This document shows positions 27,685 through 37,220 of a stretch of DNA of 64,000 bases, one piece after another (within the stretch, counting starts at the first letter, position 1; every line of letters begins with the position of its first letter). The notes beneath the pieces were generated by a model. That model was not told the origin of the DNA and did no database searches. It saw only the letters and a program-made list of their open reading frames with translations. This DNA is from Salinactinospora qingdaonensis (GTDB lineage: Bacteria; Actinomycetota; Actinomycetes; Streptosporangiales; Streptosporangiaceae). The position numbers and the translations under genes are program-made. The DNA lies in contig NZ_BAABDD010000020.1 in the NCBI RefSeq assembly GCF_039539445.1, positions 1-64,000 on the forward strand, read 5' to 3'.

Positions 27685-28261
27685 GCGTTCACCGGGCACA
27701 GGGGCCGGCCGGGTACCCACGGCCGGCCCGGACAGGGCGGAAGCAGCCGGCGGTGGACCCTGCCGCTTGGCCGCTCCCCCGTTGCCGAACGGGAGGAAAA
27801 GGAAAACCATCGCTCCCGAAACAAGGGGCCTACCGGCTATCCGAAGAGTCGCTCACCCTGGAACACTCGTTCACCTTGTTCGATGCAGACGCCCCTCCTT
27901 GCGAGATCAACCTTCTCCCGTTCCGCTGACCAGAGAATTTCTCGACGTTATGGTCGTTGCGCGAGGAGGATAGAAGCGCGGCTACCGCGGTGAGGGAACA
28001 GCCGGAGTGCGCCGCCAGGAACAGCGGTTCACATGGCGATACGACATCGATGACATAAGGACACGGCGGGCGTTGACCGCTTTCGAATCCAACGAAAAGC
28101 TGTGGCCGGGAGGACGCGCTGCCAACCGCCGCCTCACGGCCTCGACCCGGCCAACGTTTCCGGTCGTCTCCCCGGAAAAACCAGACACCGGCACGCGCGA
28201 TCGCCGTCGCCTCGCATAGCCGCCGACGCCGAGAATTCGAGAAAATCGAAGACTCGGCTGA
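27685..28261. other. Gene-free region between convergent units
   Basis: About 580 bp. No open frame has convincing codon bias or a recognisable family. It becomes less GC-rich toward 28200. Confidence 0.5.
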
Positions 28262-28585
28262 CTATGGGACTCCAAACAGCCTGAGAAGCGAAGTGACCGC
28301 TGCCGCGGAGAGAACAACGACGATGAAAGGCAGTTTCCGCCACGCCATCACGCCGGCGACCACCACACCGGCGGGGCGGGCTATACCGGCCGACACGCCT
28401 CCCTCCGTCAGTGCCGTGGTGAGCACGAGCGAGGCGAGCAGAACGACCGCGGAAACCTCCATCATTTTGTCCACCTTCGGCGGGAAACTGATCCGACTCC
28501 GCAACAGTGGACCGCTCATTCGCAAAGCGAAGGTGCCGACAGCGAGCACCACCATCGAGATGAGCAGGGCTGGCGTGATGTCCAT
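28262..28585 (-). CDS. azlD: AzlD-family branched-chain amino acid exporter subunit
   Basis: A 107-aa membrane protein with three to four helices. The N-terminus TFALRMSGPLLRSRI is the AzlD signature, followed by hydrophobic segments VVLLASLVLTTAL and FIVVVLSAAAVTSLL. Together with AzlC it forms a small exporter for branched-chain amino acids or analogues. Its ATG overlaps the stop of azlC by 1 nt (TGATG), so the two are co-translated. Confidence 0.9.
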   Translation of the reverse strand: MDITPALLISMVVLAVGTFALRMSGPLLRSRISFPPKVDKMMEVSAVVLLASLVLTTALTEGGVSAGIARPAGVVVAGVMAWRKLPFIVVVLSAAAVTSLLRLFGVP

Positions 28586-29235
28586 CAGGTTTCCTTGTCT
28601 CGCACGATGGTCAGCAGGCCGAGCAGGCCAAGCAGCACGGGCAGCCCAGCGGGGAGGAAAGGTGTGGTGACCAGGGCGACCGCGGCGCCGGTCAACGCCG
28701 CGCGGCGCGTCTTGGGGTCGTTGAAGGCCGGCAGGATCAAAGCCAGCAGGGCGGCCGGGAACACCGTGTCAAGTCCGAATACGTCAGGATCGCTGACCGC
28801 TGTGCCGATCAGGCCGCCCAGCGCCGCCCCCACCGGCCAGCAGAGCAAAATACCTAGGCCACAAGCCCAGTAGGCGGCGCGCCTACGGTCGTGGTCCTCC
28901 TGATTGACGGCGAAGGCGACGGTCTCGTCGTTCATGAAGTGGATGCCGACGAGTCGCCGCCACCCCCTGCCGAACACATCGGGTACGGCCAATCCGAACG
29001 GCAGGTGGCGGGAGTTGACCAACAACCCGGCCAGCACCGCCGCGACCGGACTTCCTCCGGCGGCGACGATCCCGATGAACAGGAACTCGGAGGACGCCGC
29101 GAGAACCATCGTGCCCAAAAGCACAGGGAACCACAGTGGAAAGCCTGAGGTCACGGCGATCGCACCGTAGGAGATGCCGATCACCCCCACTGCCAGGCAC
29201 ACCAGTGCGATGTCACGTACCATCGCACCTTCCAT
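28585..29235 (-). CDS. azlC: AzlC-family branched-chain amino acid exporter subunit
   Basis: A 216-aa membrane protein with about seven hydrophobic segments. AzlC family text: GISYGAIAVTSGFPLW, ASSEFLFIGIVAAGG, NSRHLPFGLAVPDVF and HFMNDETVAFAV. Three starts are possible: ATG 29262, 29235 (behind GGAGAACG) and 29223 (behind GGAAGG); 29235 was chosen. It is divergent from an XRE-cupin regulator, an arrangement common for AzlCD. Confidence 0.9.
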   Translation of the reverse strand: MEGAMVRDIALVCLAVGVIGISYGAIAVTSGFPLWFPVLLGTMVLAASSEFLFIGIVAAGGSPVAAVLAGLLVNSRHLPFGLAVPDVFGRGWRRLVGIHFMNDETVAFAVNQEDHDRRRAAYWACGLGILLCWPVGAALGGLIGTAVSDPDVFGLDTVFPAALLALILPAFNDPKTRRAALTGAAVALVTTPFLPAGLPVLLGLLGLLTIVRDKET

Positions 29236-29296
29236 CGTTCTCCATAGCGAAGGCATGTTCATTATGCTGGAATTTCGTATGATTGTTTGTCAAGAC

Positions 29297-29308
29297 GAAC
29301 GGACGTTC
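29297..29308. promoter_or_regulatory. Candidate operator between azlC and its regulator
   Basis: GAACGGACGTTC has perfect 5-bp arms around GA, 14 bp before the regulator ATG, in the divergent promoter. A half site, GAACGG, recurs at 29317. Confidence 0.4.
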
Positions 29309-29322
29309 ATTGGAGCGAACGG

Positions 29323-29895
29323 ATGGCGCAGTCGGCACCACTTCCCTCACGTCCCCCGCTCAAGTCCATCGCGACCAGCCTGCGCCGGGAACGCGGTCGC
29401 GCCGGCCTGTCCCTCAGCCAGGTTGCCGAGCAGGCGGGAATCTCCAAATCCACCCTCTCTCAATTGGAGACGGGCAACGGGAACCCGAGCCTGGAGACGC
29501 TGTGGGCCCTGTGTGTCGCGCTGAACGTGCCGTTCTCGCAACTACTCGACCCGCCACGCCCCCAAACGCAGGTGATCAGGAGCGGTGAGGGAGCCGCGGT
29601 GCCCGCGGCCCAAGCCGAGTACCGCGCCACTTTGCTGGCTTCCAGCCCCCCTGGCGCCCGGCGCGACATCTACCGCGTCGACGCCGAACCGGGTACGGTT
29701 CACGCCTCGGACCCGCATATGCCCGGCGTGGTGGAGCACGTACTCCTCGCCGAAGGCAAAGCCAGGGTGGGCACAGCGCTGGAACCGGTAGAGCTGCACC
29801 CTGGCGACTACATCGCCTACCCGGCAGACCTGCCGCACATCTTCGAGGCACTGGCTCCGCGGACCCGAGCGGTCCTGATCTCCGAGCACAACTGA
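29323..29895 (+). CDS. XRE-family regulator with C-terminal cupin domain
   Basis: A 190-aa protein. The HTH is at residues about 15-70 (LSLSQVAEQAGISKSTLSQLE); the cupin sensor domain is at about 110-185, with ELHPGDYIAYPADLPHIFEA. ATG at 29323 follows GGAGCGAACGG. It is divergent from azlCD and probably represses the exporter until an amino acid or analogue binds the cupin. Confidence 0.9.
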   Translation: MAQSAPLPSRPPLKSIATSLRRERGRAGLSLSQVAEQAGISKSTLSQLETGNGNPSLETLWALCVALNVPFSQLLDPPRPQTQVIRSGEGAAVPAAQAEYRATLLASSPPGARRDIYRVDAEPGTVHASDPHMPGVVEHVLLAEGKARVGTALEPVELHPGDYIAYPADLPHIFEALAPRTRAVLISEHN

Positions 29896-30009
29896 CAGAC
29901 AAGACGTCCACGCGGGGGCGGTCGGCACCGTGTCGGACCGGCCTTCGGCTTCGGACGTCCCGCCGCGGCACGGGAAGCGCGGCGGGCGCATACCCGAAAG
30001 GCCGAGAAC

Positions 30010-30330
30010 TCAGTGCCCCATTCCGAGGCCGCCGTCCACGAGGATGACGGCCCCGGTTATGGAGGAGGCGCTGTCCAAGGCCAGGAAACGGACCGTCTCC
30101 GCTCCTTCTTCGGGGCGGGCGTAGCGGCCCAGCGGTACCCGCGCCAGGAAGTCCGCCCGCTGTTTCTCACTGAGGGAAATCCTGCTCGCTCATCTGGACC
30201 AGCAGGCTGTTTCTAGTGGCACCGGCGTTGGCTACCAGCACCTCCACCGGACCATTGCGTGCCTCGACGTGGGTGAAGGCACTGTCGACCTGATCGGAAC
30301 CGGTGACGCCACACGTGACCGCCAGACAGC
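30010..30330 (-). pseudogene. Short-chain dehydrogenase/reductase (FabG-like) remnant
   Basis: Minus-strand homology to SDR proteins in two pieces: SAFTHVEARNGPVEVLVANAG with the NAG motif, then, after a deletion and frame change near 30175, RADFLARVPLGRYARPEEGA and ITGAVILVDGGLGMGH with a stop at 30010. The catalytic Ser-Tyr-Lys region is deleted and the N-terminal nucleotide-binding glycine motif is degenerate or gone. It resembles 3-oxoacyl-ACP reductases. Confidence 0.75.
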
Positions 30331-30659
30331 CCCATAGAAACCCCTGCCCGGGCCCCGCGAGCCGTCAGGTTGGGGAATATGGAGCGTCCGCGTTGCTGGG
30401 CCCATGTCTGTGAGTGTTCCTTATTCGGAAGTTTCCGGGTAAACGAGGAAAGCTCGCTGGCTAGGGACCACATGGTCAGCTCCGGTTCGGCCTGAGCTGG
30501 CTGGGTAGTCCGAACGAGCGCGCCGTGAGGCCGTACTGGCGCAGTGTGTGTTGGCGAGGCGAAGCGCAAGGGCCGGCGCAGGCCGGCAGGTAAGAAATGC
30601 CGCATATGTGACCGCTAAGACCGCTTCGACCGTTCTCGACCAGACCTGGGCGGGTGGGT
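30331..30659. other. Gene-free stretch
   Basis: About 330 bp between the SDR remnant and the esterase terminator. The first part may contain further degraded SDR sequence; the rest shows nothing recognisable. Confidence 0.4.
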
Positions 30660-30692
30660 GTGGGGTGGGCCGGGTGAGCCGGCCCACCCCAC
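30660..30692 (-). terminator. Strong hairpin after the esterase gene
   Basis: Perfect 14-bp stem, GTGGGGTGGGCCGG pairing with CCGGCCCACCCCAC, loop of 5 nt, 24 bp beyond the esterase stop codon. There is no clear U-run, as is common in actinomycetes. Confidence 0.75.
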
Positions 30693-30716
30693 TACGCGCT
30701 AAGCCGCCGGTTGGGC

Positions 30717-32102
30717 TCAGCTAGCCGTGCAGGCATCGCCGTTGAGCGTGAACTGGGTCGGCGGGTTGTTGGTGCCGCTGTAGGTGCCCTGGAACCCGAA
30801 GTTGGCGCTGCTATCAGGTGCGATAGTGCCGTTGTAACCGACGTTGTCGGCGGTGACCTGGGCGCCGGACTGGTTCACCGCGGCATTCCAGGCGTTGGTG
30901 ACCTGCTGGTCATCTGGCCAGGTCCACGCCAGAGACCACCCGTCGACGGTGGTGTCCCCGGTGTTGGTGATGGTCACCTCAGCGGTGAACCCGGTATTCC
31001 AGCTATTGGCGCTATAGGCGACCTGACACGTCAGGTCACCGTCGGGCGGAGTGGACGGCGACGGGCTCGTGCTTGGGCTGGGGCTGGGGCTGGCCGTACC
31101 GCCGTCCAGGTCGAGGGCGTCCTCAAGGAAAGCGTCGATGGTGTCCCAGCTTGGGTCGGGCGAACCATTGGTGACTGTCTCCTGGCAGTCCCCGGCGGTG
31201 TAGACAGTCTGAGCTCCGAAATGTGACGAACTCATGACGTCGGTCCTGCTGTGGCCAGCGTTGGGAACCGAGATGAAGCGGGCGTCGCCGCATTGGTCGC
31301 GGATCGCCTCGTAGAGCACGGTGCTCTGCCCATGTGGCACCACGGTGTCACCCTGGCCGTGCAGGAGCAGCATCGGCGGATCGTTCTGGTCGACGTAGGT
31401 GATCGGGTTGGCCTTGGCGACCTCGTCTGGGCAGGTCTGGATCGGGCATCCCATCAGGAGGGAACCGGGAGAGTCGGCGGCGTCGTGGTCCCATCCGCTG
31501 CCGGGCAGGCTCTGAGAGTTCATCAGCAGGAAATCGCTCGGTCCGAAGAACGGAATCGACGCCTGAACGTCACTGGAGACACCGGTCGTTCCCAGGTTGC
31601 CCTCAAGCTCTGCCACGCCTCCGCTTACGCCGGCCATGCTGGCTACCCAGCCGCCGGAGGAGGTCCCCATGATCGCGAAGCGGTCGGGGTCCAGTTGGTA
31701 CTGCTCGGCGTTCGCCCGCAGGAAACGGATCGCGGCCTTGATGTCGTGCACCTGCGCTGGGAATGTCGCCTGGGAGCTGGAGCGGACGCTTACGCCGGCC
31801 ACGGCGTATCCCCTGGGGTTGAGGGCGTCGGCGATCGCGCCGGCGCCCGACTTGCCGTTATCGCTCATCCACGCCGAACCACTGCTCCAGATCACCAGTG
31901 GCCGTTCATCGTCGCCACCGGGCAGGTACAGGTCCAGCAGGTGCCCCTGGCTACCGGCGGGTTGCGCCGGCGCATAGGCGACGTCGGTGATCGTTTCTGC
32001 GGGGGCGGCTGATGCGGGGAGCCAGTGGAACACCACACCGGCCATGGCGAGGAGGGCCGTTGTCACACCGGTGGCCACGGCCGCGCGGATTCGGGAACGC
32101 AT
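30717..32102 (-). CDS. Secreted alpha/beta-hydrolase esterase with C-terminal cellulose-binding domain (CBM2)
   Basis: A 461-aa exported esterase that probably deacylates plant polysaccharide. Signal peptide at residues about 1-33 (hydrophobic VTTALLAMAGVVF, cleavage near SAA-PAE). The hydrolase domain has the nucleophile in GTSSGGW, an Asp in HGQGDTVVP and the His in NAGHSRTD. A linker of repeated Ser-Pro (SPSPSPSTSPSPSTPP) leads to a CBM2 of about 100 residues (CQVAYSANSWNTGFTAEVTI, then GWSLAWTWPDDQ) ending in a Cys. The hydrolase resembles bifunctional feruloyl/acetylxylan esterases or PHB-depolymerase-like enzymes. ATG at 32102 follows AAAGGAAACGAAC. Confidence 0.9.
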   Translation of the reverse strand: MRSRIRAAVATGVTTALLAMAGVVFHWLPASAAPAETITDVAYAPAQPAGSQGHLLDLYLPGGDDERPLVIWSSGSAWMSDNGKSGAGAIADALNPRGYAVAGVSVRSSSQATFPAQVHDIKAAIRFLRANAEQYQLDPDRFAIMGTSSGGWVASMAGVSGGVAELEGNLGTTGVSSDVQASIPFFGPSDFLLMNSQSLPGSGWDHDAADSPGSLLMGCPIQTCPDEVAKANPITYVDQNDPPMLLLHGQGDTVVPHGQSTVLYEAIRDQCGDARFISVPNAGHSRTDVMSSSHFGAQTVYTAGDCQETVTNGSPDPSWDTIDAFLEDALDLDGGTASPSPSPSTSPSPSTPPDGDLTCQVAYSANSWNTGFTAEVTITNTGDTTVDGWSLAWTWPDDQQVTNAWNAAVNQSGAQVTADNVGYNGTIAPDSSANFGFQGTYSGTNNPPTQFTLNGDACTAS

Positions 32103-32698
32103 GTTCGTTTCCTTTGGCGTTCGGCCGGAAAGCGGATCGTGAAAACGTGGGAGAGCTGTCCTGCTGCTGGTTTCGATGCCGTAGTCCCGTCCACGCGAGC
32201 GGACGTGACCTGTGCGGCGGCTGCGGGAAAGGCGAGAGGCCCAGCCGTGAACCACGGCGGCTGCGAGCGCCCGCGCCTGATGTCGTTGGAAGCGCATCCT
32301 GACCTCCGGGGGTAGGCGCGCATCCCCAGGGGAACGACCCGCCGCCGGAAGGCTCGGACCGTATATCTGTCGGGCGCGCGCCAGATGGGGGATGTGTGCC
32401 GGACCGGCCCAGCGGAGTCGCCGCCGCGAGGGCGGTGGCTGGGTAGACGTGTACGGACGGGGTGGATGAGCGCGGACCGGAGCCGACTTTTGGAAGCACC
32501 CCCATGTTAGCGAAAAGTTTCAGAAAAATACCAGCATGAAAAGAGGTTTTTCCGGAACATTTCGACCCCCGAGGCGCGGGCGGTGAGGAGTACGCCGTGC
32601 GTACAACAAAGGCGAGGGGGCAGACCCGATGCCGCTTCCACGTCGAGGGGGTGGGCCACGCGGTACACCCCCTCGGCCTCGCCGGACAGAGGGACCGG
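32103..32698. other. Upstream region of the esterase gene
   Basis: About 600 bp without a convincing gene. Around 32509-32522 GCGAAAAGTTTCAG resembles the GAAA-spacer-TTTC sites seen before actinomycete xylanase genes; this is a weak resemblance 400 bp from the start codon. Confidence 0.35.
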
Positions 32699-33142
32699 TC
32701 ACTTGTGTGGCCGTTGGCGTGAGTTTCCGGCGAACGAGGCGACCTCGTCGAAGTCGAAGGCGAACACCTCCCGCAGCACGAACACCGCCCGCTCCAGCGG
32801 GCTGAGCCGTTCCAACAGCAACAGCGCCGCCATCGACACCGAATCGGCCAGCTCCGCCGACCGGGCCGGGTCTTGGTAGGGATCGTTGAGCAACGGCTCG
32901 GGCAACCACGGCCCCGGGTACGCCTCTCGCCGCACCCGCGCGGAACGCAGCACATCGATGGAGATCCGCGTCACCGCGGCCGACAGGAAAGCCTTCGTGG
33001 ACGTGGGCCGGGTGGAGGAGTCGGCGAAACGCAGCCACGTTTCCTGCACCGCGTCTTCGGCCTCCCCCACACTGCCCAGAATCCGATAGGCGATCGAAAA
33101 CAGTAGCGGCCGTAGCTCCTCGAACTCCTCGACCTTGCTCAT
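32699..33142 (-). CDS. Truncated SigJ-like ECF sigma factor
   Basis: A 147-aa protein with sigma region 2 (FEELRPLLFSIAYRILGSVG, EDAVQETWLRF) and most of region 4 (LLERLSPLERAVFVLREVF). It ends abruptly in FAGNSRQRPHK, inside the region-4 helix-turn-helix. The usual SigJ C-terminal SnoaL-like domain is absent; full-length relatives are about 290 aa. ATG at 33142 follows GGGGAGGCGGCC. It lies 165 bp downstream of an AhpD-like gene, the classical partner of this sigma group. Promoter recognition is probably lost, so this may be a pseudogene. Confidence 0.75.
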   Translation of the reverse strand: MSKVEEFEELRPLLFSIAYRILGSVGEAEDAVQETWLRFADSSTRPTSTKAFLSAAVTRISIDVLRSARVRREAYPGPWLPEPLLNDPYQDPARSAELADSVSMAALLLLERLSPLERAVFVLREVFAFDFDEVASFAGNSRQRPHK

Positions 33143-33307
33143 GGCCGCCTCCCCTTCCGTGACGCCCTCCCATCCGGCCGTACACGCCGGCGCGGGCTCC
33201 TCTGACAATCCCCTCAGACCACGGGGCGGGCCAGAGCAGCCCGCCGGGGCCCGGGGGCCGGGGCCCGGCGGGCCGCAGCCGGCCCCCGGACCAGTTGTCG
33301 CCGCCGT

Positions 33308-33781
33308 TCAGTGGAACTGCCCGGGCTCGTAGTCGCCGGCCGGCCGCTGGGTGATGACGTTGAGCCGGTTCACCGTGTTCATAAAGGCGACCAGAAGCAC
33401 CAGGGCGGTGAGCTGCTCCTCGTCGTAGTGCTCGGCGGCACGGGTCCACACCTGGTCGCTGACCCCGCCGGCCCCGTCGGCGATCCGGGTCCCCTCCTCG
33501 GCCAGCGCCAACGCGGCCCGCTCGGCGTCGGTGAAGACCGTGGCCTCCCGCCACGCGGCGACCAGGTTCAGCCGCACCGGGGTCTCCCCGGCCGCGGCGG
33601 CCTCCTTGGTGTGCATGTCGACGCAGACCGCACAGCCGTTGACCTGACTCGCGCGAAGAGCCACGATCTCCTGTGTCGTACTCGGCAGTGGCGAGCTCTT
33701 GAGCGCCTTGCCCGCCGACATGAAGTCCTTGAGGGCTGCGCCGGCGGTCGGGCTGGCGAAATAGTTCAGTCGCGCGGCCAT
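33308..33781 (-). CDS. Carboxymuconolactone decarboxylase / AhpD-like protein
   Basis: A 157-aa alkylhydroperoxidase-like protein. The redox motif is Cys-Ala-Val-Cys with the downstream His in NGCAVCVDMHT, then an EWREAT-type helix (AAWREATVFTDAER). It probably detoxifies peroxides or senses redox stress. ATG at 33781 follows AAAGGAGCACACC. It precedes the truncated SigJ-like gene on the same strand; this pairing is common in actinomycetes. Confidence 0.9.
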   Translation of the reverse strand: MAARLNYFASPTAGAALKDFMSAGKALKSSPLPSTTQEIVALRASQVNGCAVCVDMHTKEAAAAGETPVRLNLVAAWREATVFTDAERAALALAEEGTRIADGAGGVSDQVWTRAAEHYDEEQLTALVLLVAFMNTVNRLNVITQRPAGDYEPGQFH

Positions 33782-34138
33782 GGTGTGCTCCTTTGCGGTC
33801 GTCACTGGCTCCACCCCCTAAGACGGGATAGCCCGACACGCTGTGACACCGAAGGACGCGACCTGTTGCTCCCGCTGCCGGCACTCCGCGGCCGAGAAAG
33901 CCCCGCCCGGTGATCAGCGCGGTGTCCACGCGAAAGCGGCGGCACGGCTCGCGCGTGACCCTCCAGGGCCGGCCGGGATCTCGGCGTGGAGCCCCTCACG
34001 GCGCAGCGAGTCGCCAACGTGCCGAAAGTGGGGGTGGGCGCAGCACGGTGCACGGGACGCCCACGAGACCCCCGGCACCGCCACAACGCCAGCCACAGCT
34101 CACGATCCTCGCGCTCACGATCACCCATCGGACAGCCC
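33782..34138. other. Gene-free stretch
   Basis: About 360 bp between the AhpD-like gene start and a small membrane protein gene. Minus-strand open frames are present, but none has good codon bias or a family match. Confidence 0.4.
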
Positions 34139-34438
34139 TCAACCGGATTTCCGTGGTCCCACCACACGCGACCGCAGAACCAGAAAAACATAAAAAAGGA
34201 CCACGAGCACTGCGAGCAAGAACCCACCGAGAAAAAACGGAAAAACGTATGCCATGTTGTCGCAGTTGTACTCGGGAGGGTTGGTGTCAGGCCAGCGAAC
34301 GCAGGCTACATGGGAACTCTTCATCGTGAAGAAAGTCAGTACACCGCCCAACAGAAAGGCCATTGCGCCTAGCGCAACACCGAGGAGAGTCAGAAGCGGG
34401 AGCGTCAGCATCCGCCGGGAGGTACTGCCGGTCACCAT
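34139..34438 (-). CDS. Small membrane protein of unknown function
   Basis: A 99-aa protein with two strong transmembrane segments (about 11-38, LTLPLLTLLGVALGAMAFLL region, and about 64-90, VFPFFLGGFLLAVLVVLFYV) joined by a short outside loop with two Cys (ACVRWP, YNCDN) that could form a disulfide. ATG at 34438 follows GAAGGAG. Codon use is less GC-biased than most genes here, suggesting acquired DNA. No family recognised. Confidence 0.7.
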   Translation of the reverse strand: MVTGSTSRRMLTLPLLTLLGVALGAMAFLLGGVLTFFTMKSSHVACVRWPDTNPPEYNCDNMAYVFPFFLGGFLLAVLVVLFYVFLVLRSRVVGPRKSG

Positions 34439-34545
34439 AAAACTCCTTCTCCGAAGGCCCTAACCGACGAGACGACACTGCCGATGAACAACGTCCTTTG
34501 CAACACTACGCGGAGGAACGCCGGCGGGCCGGGCCTCGGCAACAG

Positions 34546-34720
34546 TCGAGAGGCCCGCGGTGACACCGAAAGCGGCGAACGAGGACGCGATGCGAGCGAC
34601 ACGGAGTCCACATGGCTCTCTGACGGCCCGAGCGCGGTCTCGTGGGGATGGCTGAGCGACAGATCCGAGATTCCCACTGCGGCAATCTGGATACAACCAC
34701 CGCGGCAGATCCGAGATTTT
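34546..34720. repeat. Imperfect direct repeat, left copy (about 175 bp)
   Basis: Matches 44103-44278 along its length: the shared blocks are AGAGGCCCGCGGTGACAC, GCCCGAGCGCGGTC, GCGGCAATCTGGATA and CGCGGCAGATCCGAGATTT in the same order. The two copies bracket the HsdR_N-type gene and drmABC. Confidence 0.75.
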
Positions 34721-35177
34721 GCGGAAAACAAAGCCACTGAAAAGCAATAACGTCCTCTCGACCGTTCATCGAAGCCGGCCGCTTCCGGTACGGCGGCCAG
34801 GAACCGTGCGCTCGGTGGGAGCGGGCCGTTAACCCTCCGCGCCGAAGCCGACGATGCCGGGACGCTGAGCCTGCCGTCGCGGAGGACAGGTGCGACCACC
34901 ATCTCTACACGTTCCTGGAGCGTATGCCGTTCGAACGACGATATCTCGATTAAGGCACGCGTTTCGTTCTCTTATGGAACACTATGACCAATGCAAGCCG
35001 ACTCGGTGTGAAGGCACGTTTGGCGGATATGGGGTTATGAGCCGTTCGCCGACGGGGGAAGGTGTCGAACAAACAGCCCTTGTGCACTTCGTGTTGATAT
35101 CACTTCGTTTCGTTGTGCACACAGGGCTCACCCGGTCGCTGTGAACGGTGCGTCAGGTGGTCGCGGAGGAGCGAGAC
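34721..35177. other. Upstream region of the HsdR_N gene, with an inverted repeat at 35075-35128
   Basis: No gene seen. Arms AGCCCTTGTGCAC (35075-35087) and GTGCACACAGGGCT (35115-35128) pair with one extra base around a 27-nt loop that is AT-rich, ending 49 bp before the HsdR_N start. It may be an operator or an attenuator-type hairpin for that gene. Confidence 0.5.
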
Positions 35178-36272
35178 ATGGATTTCAACGACAGGCTTGC
35201 CGAACTGGCTGCGAAGGTCCGGAGCCAACGTGACTCGATCCAAACCGAGGAAGCCACGAAAAACGCCTTCGTCATGCCGTTCATATCGGCGATCCTCGGC
35301 TACGACGTCTTCGATCCGACTGAGGTCGTTCCCGAGTTCGTCGCCGACGTGGGAGTGAAGAAAGGCGAGAAGGTCGATTACGCGATCATGCGTGACGGCG
35401 CGGTGCAGATGCTCATCGAGTGTAAGAAGTCGAGCGGACCGCTGACGATGGAGCACGCCTCCCAGCTTTACCGCTACTTCTCGGTCACCAACGCCCGGAT
35501 CGCCATCCTCACCAACGGTGAGACCTACCAGTTCTACACCGACCTCGACTCGCCGAACAGGATGGACGAGAAGCCCTTCCTCGTTTTGGACCTCAACGAC
35601 ATCGACGAGACTCTGCTGCCTGAGCTGCGCAAGCTAACCAAGGAGAGCTTCGACGTCGACTCCGTCATCACCGCGGCAGAGGAACTCAAATACATCGGCG
35701 GGATCAAGCGCACGCTCGCGGCGCAGTTCAAGGACCCCGAAAAAGAGTGGGTCAGGTTCTTCTTCAACCGGGTCCACAACAACAAGCAGTTCACCAACAG
35801 GATGCAGGAACAGTTCACCCCGCTGGTGATGAAAGCCGCGTCGCAGTACCTCAACGACCAGGTGAACGAGCGACTGAAGACGGCTCTTGGCTCTGGCTCC
35901 CAAGAGCCCGAGACAGAAGAAGCCGGGAGCGAAAGCGCCGAGGAGGCCGTTCAGGAGGAACAGGACGACGACACGGGGATCGTGACCACGCTTGAGGAGC
36001 TGGAGGGGCACCAGATCGTCAAGGCGATCGCGTGCAGCGAGGTGAAACCGCAGCGGATCGTGCAGCGTGACTCCAAGTCGTACTTCGCGATCCTGCTCGA
36101 CGACAACAACCGCAAACCGATCGCGCGGCTGCACTTCAACAGCAAGTCGAAGAAGCACCTCGGCGTCTTCGATGCCGACAAGAAAGAAACCCGTCACCTG
36201 CTCAGCTCCCTCGACGACATCTATCTACACGCCGAGGCGATCCGGGGCGCGGTACGCAACTACCTCGGATAG
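35178..36272 (+). CDS. Stand-alone HsdR N-terminal-domain (type I restriction R-like) nuclease
   Basis: A 364-aa protein with the HSDR_N_2 fold, a PD-(D/E)XK nuclease domain: Asp in KVDYAIM and Glu-Cys-Lys in MLIECKK, with the preceding motif PFISAILGYDVFDPTE. A middle acidic linker (EPETEEAGSESAEEA) leads to a C-terminal domain with SYFAILLDDNNRKPIARLHF and NSKSKKHLGVFDA. There is no helicase part. Such solitary proteins occur near defence genes. ATG at 35178 follows GGAGGAGCGAGAC; a GTG at 35148 is an alternative. It lies inside the direct-repeat-bounded block with drmABC but on the opposite strand. Confidence 0.85.
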   Translation: MDFNDRLAELAAKVRSQRDSIQTEEATKNAFVMPFISAILGYDVFDPTEVVPEFVADVGVKKGEKVDYAIMRDGAVQMLIECKKSSGPLTMEHASQLYRYFSVTNARIAILTNGETYQFYTDLDSPNRMDEKPFLVLDLNDIDETLLPELRKLTKESFDVDSVITAAEELKYIGGIKRTLAAQFKDPEKEWVRFFFNRVHNNKQFTNRMQEQFTPLVMKAASQYLNDQVNERLKTALGSGSQEPETEEAGSESAEEAVQEEQDDDTGIVTTLEELEGHQIVKAIACSEVKPQRIVQRDSKSYFAILLDDNNRKPIARLHFNSKSKKHLGVFDADKKETRHLLSSLDDIYLHAEAIRGAVRNYLG

Positions 36273-36593
36273 TGGACGCTCTCACTGACGGCGGCTGAAT
36301 CGCCGCACGAGAGAGATTTCGGCGACGGCGGGCTGACGATCACAAGGATGCCCTTACCTCGCGCCCGTCGCGCCGACGCGCCGCTTCGCGTATACCTTCC
36401 GACACGAAGACCACCGGTTTCCTCGTTTCGGCGCACGCTGACGGCCGGCCAATTCTACGATCGCTCGCCGAGTTAAACCGGTCGGCCAACCCTCTGCCTT
36501 CTTGAGTTCTAGTGGTCGTTGCAATACCCCACTTCTGAAGGCGTGCGGCGGAGTGTGGCCTTGGCCTGGGGAGAGCGTGCGGGGTTTCTCACC

Positions 36594-36627
36594 GCTCGTG
36601 CCTCGACCGCTACGCGATCTCAGCAGC
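36594..36627 (+). repeat. 34-bp palindromic repeat, copy 6
   Basis: Core GACCGCTACGCGATC (TAC loop, one arm mismatch). Left end of the first long repeat unit. Confidence 0.8.
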
Positions 36628-37007
36628 CCGGGGCGGGCTGTGCTTGAGGGGGCACGAATACCACGACAAGACTTGAGGCCGCCGCGGAGCCACCACCGCA
36701 ACAGGACAGACGGGAATGGGATCACCACCGCAACAGAACAAACATGAACGGAGCCACCACCACAACAGGACAGACGAGAGCGGGATCACCACCGCAACAG
36801 AACAAACATGAACGGAGCCACCACCACGACCGGGCAGACGAGAGCGGGGCGGGCACCAGGACAAGACAGACGAGAGCGGGGCGGCTCGGCGGCTTCCGGC
36901 GTATTCTCAGCCACCACCCCACCGAGACACCACCCCACCGGCACACCCCCACACCAGCAGCACCCGACACAACAGCGAGGCGTCAAAAACACAGCACCCC
37001 CGTCAAA

Positions 37008-37041
37008 GCTGCCGAGATCGCGAAGCGATCGAAGCACGAGC
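37008..37041 (-). repeat. 34-bp palindromic repeat, copy 7
   Basis: Core GATCGCGAAGCGATC with flank GAAGCACGAGC. Right end of the first long repeat unit. Confidence 0.8.
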
Positions 37042-37186
37042 GAACGACGAACACCCCCACCCACCCCCGACACACACCACCAACCCCCACCCCACCCCAA
37101 CGGGACAAACCCATAGAAACGCCCCCACCCCTGGGGGTGTGGTGGGGGCGGTCTTGGCCTACAGAGAACATGCGGGGTTTCTCGCC

Positions 37187-37220
37187 GCTCGTGCCTCGAC
37201 CGCTACGCGATCTCAGCAGC
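37187..37220 (+). repeat. 34-bp palindromic repeat, copy 8
   Basis: Same variant as copy 6 (GACCGCTACGCGATC). Left end of the second long repeat unit. Confidence 0.8.

Noticed and set aside
32520..33929. Minus-strand 469-codon open frame
   Set aside because: Overlaps the AhpD-like and sigma-factor genes in another frame; a GC-rich shadow.
33802..34227. Minus-strand frames before the AhpD-like gene
   Set aside because: No codon bias, no family match and no ribosome site.
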